Below, one piece after another: positions 5,701 to 6,727 of a DNA stretch of 6,727 bases (positions are counted from its first letter, which is position 1; the number at the start of each line of letters is the position of its first letter). Made by a program: the position numbers and the translations under genes. Source of the DNA: a bacterium (GTDB taxonomy: Bacteria; Blakebacterota; Blakebacteria; Blakebacterales; Blakebacteraceae); assembly GCA_025774205.1 (NCBI GenBank), contig JALGWK010000125.1:1-6727 (forward strand), written 5' to 3'. Under the pieces are notes generated by a model. It had not been told where the DNA came from, searched no databases, and saw only the letters and a program-made list of their open reading frames with translations.

Positions 5701-6727
5701 GGATGAACTGGTCTTCCGGAAGATCTTCGGGATAGATGATGTAGCGCGTGTTCAGCATGGCCAGCAGATTCGGCGCCGCCATGAACTGGTTCTGCTGCTT
5801 TTCGAGCAGTTCCTGGTAGTGGCGCAGTTTGGCCGGGCTGTAGCCGTTGATATCCTCCAGCCGCTGCGACATCCAGTAATTTCTGGGAACGGGAAGTCCG
5901 AAATCCGCGATCCGGAAGGGACCGGGCTGCGCGTTCAGGAATTCCGAGTGGGGATTCGAGGTGATCGACTCATATTCGACCGAACGCGAGACCGTCTCCA
6001 CCAGCCGGGCGTTCACGACCCACAGGTCGACCACCGTGAGGAGGCAGATGAGGGAGGCGGCGATCGCCATCTTCAGGCGCCCGGCGAGGGCGACGTGCAG
6101 GGTGAAGGCCGCCAGAGCGGCGAGCCCGAGCACCCTCAGCAGGTCGCCGTGGAAGAGTTCATAGGCGTCATGGACGAACCGTGGCCCGGTTGTTCCAATC
6201 GCGGCGGCTTCGTACCCCGACCGGAAAGCCGCCTTGCCGGCCAGAACGATCAGGAAGAGTACTCCCAGGGAGATGGCCGCCAAGCGCATGATCCGGGTCC
6301 AGCGCTCCTTTACCTCTCCTTCCATCCCCAGGAAGCGCTGGAGTCCGAGGGCCGCCAGTACCGCCACCGCCAGGACGAGCAGCACCAGGATCATGGCGGG
6401 CACCCGGAACTTGCCGAAGAAGGGCAGGAATTTGAACAGTGGGCCGTAGAGAAGGGGTAGCCACTTCCCGAAGGAGACGAGCAGGGCCAGGCCGCCGATG
6501 AGGGCGAGCACCTGCACGAAGCGTTCCTTCCGGCGCGTGACCACCGCGATCCCCGCCAGCAGGAGAGGGATGAGACCCATGTAGTAGGGATGGTTGGTGA
6601 AGGGCATCTTCCCCCAGTAGGTAGGCTCACCGAACCCGAACCAGGAGGGCACCAGGAAGGTGAGGGACTCCGCCGGGTGGAACGACCAGCTCGTGGCGTA
6701 TTCATACGCCACTCCGCCCCCGACCGC
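5651..6727 (-). CDS. YfhO-family (GT-C) membrane protein, N-terminus off right edge, frameshifted before its C-terminus
   Basis: The frame is open from base 6727 with no start codon needed (a GTG at 6712 is internal), so the N-terminal part lies outside. Residues here, counted from 6727, include YEYATSWSFHPAESLTFLVP (8-27), FGFGEPTYWGKMPFTNHPYY (30-49) and GKFRVPAMILVLLV (105-118), all characteristic of the YfhO family. About seven membrane segments follow between residues 50 and 238, then a periplasmic region with FRIADFG (271-277), INGYSPAKL (293-301) and LLAMLNTRYII (321-331). The frame stops at 5653-5651 just where family similarity continues in the other frame. With one base restored, 534 residues would be encoded in the window, against about 700-900 for complete homologues. 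In Bacillus and Listeria YfhO proteins transfer sugars from a lipid carrier to teichoic acid outside the membrane; a comparable role in this glycan locus is inferred. Confidence 0.82.
   Translation of the reverse strand, partial: AVGGGVAYEYATSWSFHPAESLTFLVPSWFGFGEPTYWGKMPFTNHPYYMGLIPLLLAGIAVVTRRKERFVQVLALIGGLALLVSFGKWLPLLYGPLFKFLPFFGKFRVPAMILVLLVLAVAVLAALGLQRFLGMEGEVKERWTRIMRLAAISLGVLFLIVLAGKAAFRSGYEAAAIGTTGPRFVHDAYELFHGDLLRVLGLAALAAFTLHVALAGRLKMAIAASLICLLTVVDLWVVNARLVETVSRSVEYESITSNPHSEFLNAQPGPFRIADFGLPVPRNYWMSQRLEDINGYSPAKLRHYQELLEKQQNQFMAAPNLLAMLNTRYIIYPEDLPEDQFIRVFTAPHSDRPGWWGR

Noticed and set aside
5681-6460. 259-codon plus-strand open frame opposite the YfhO-family gene
   Set aside because: It is antisense to recognisable membrane-protein sequence, and the translation is Gln/Glu/Gly-rich as expected from complementing hydrophobic codons.

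Overview
The window is GC-rich (roughly 60% by eye) bacterial chromosomal DNA, almost completely coding, from what looks like a cell-surface glycan locus (O-antigen, capsule or other lipid-linked exopolysaccharide). Gene content fits a Gram-negative-type or little-cultivated bacterium, but nothing here fixes the taxon. There is no sign of phage, transposon, CRISPR or RNA genes.

Layout, left to right. (1) 1-470, minus: the first 156 codons of a pseG-type gene (nonulosonic, pseudaminic-type acid synthesis), running off the left edge. (2) 471-581: a short divergent intergenic region with a good sigma70-like promoter facing right and a weaker one facing left. (3) 582-1493, plus: a complete GT2-family glycosyltransferase, the only plus-strand gene, ending in a hairpin that lies inside the 3' end of the next, convergent gene. 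(4) 1507-2727, minus: a GT-B-like capsule/surface-polysaccharide transferase. (5) 2727-4025, minus: a 12-helix Wzx-like flippase. (6) 4025-5110, minus: a class I SAM-dependent methyltransferase with a TTG start. (7) 5124-6727, minus: the C-terminal part of a YfhO-family (GT-C) membrane protein, running off the right edge and split into two reading frames by an apparent one-base deletion near 5665-5700.

Genes 7 to 4 form one minus-strand transcription unit (13-nt gap, then two TGATG stop/start overlaps) whose promoter lies beyond the right edge. A coherent model is: cytoplasmic glycosyltransferases build a lipid-linked oligosaccharide, the methyltransferase decorates it, Wzx flips it, and the YfhO-type protein adds or transfers sugar on the outer face. 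The pseG gene implies that a nonulosonic acid is one of the sugars. No Wzy polymerase or other pse genes are visible.

The families are recognisable, so I do not see a wholly new system. The observations most worth checking are the frame break in the YfhO gene, the edge-truncated pseG, and the specificity of the unassigned GT-B transferase.
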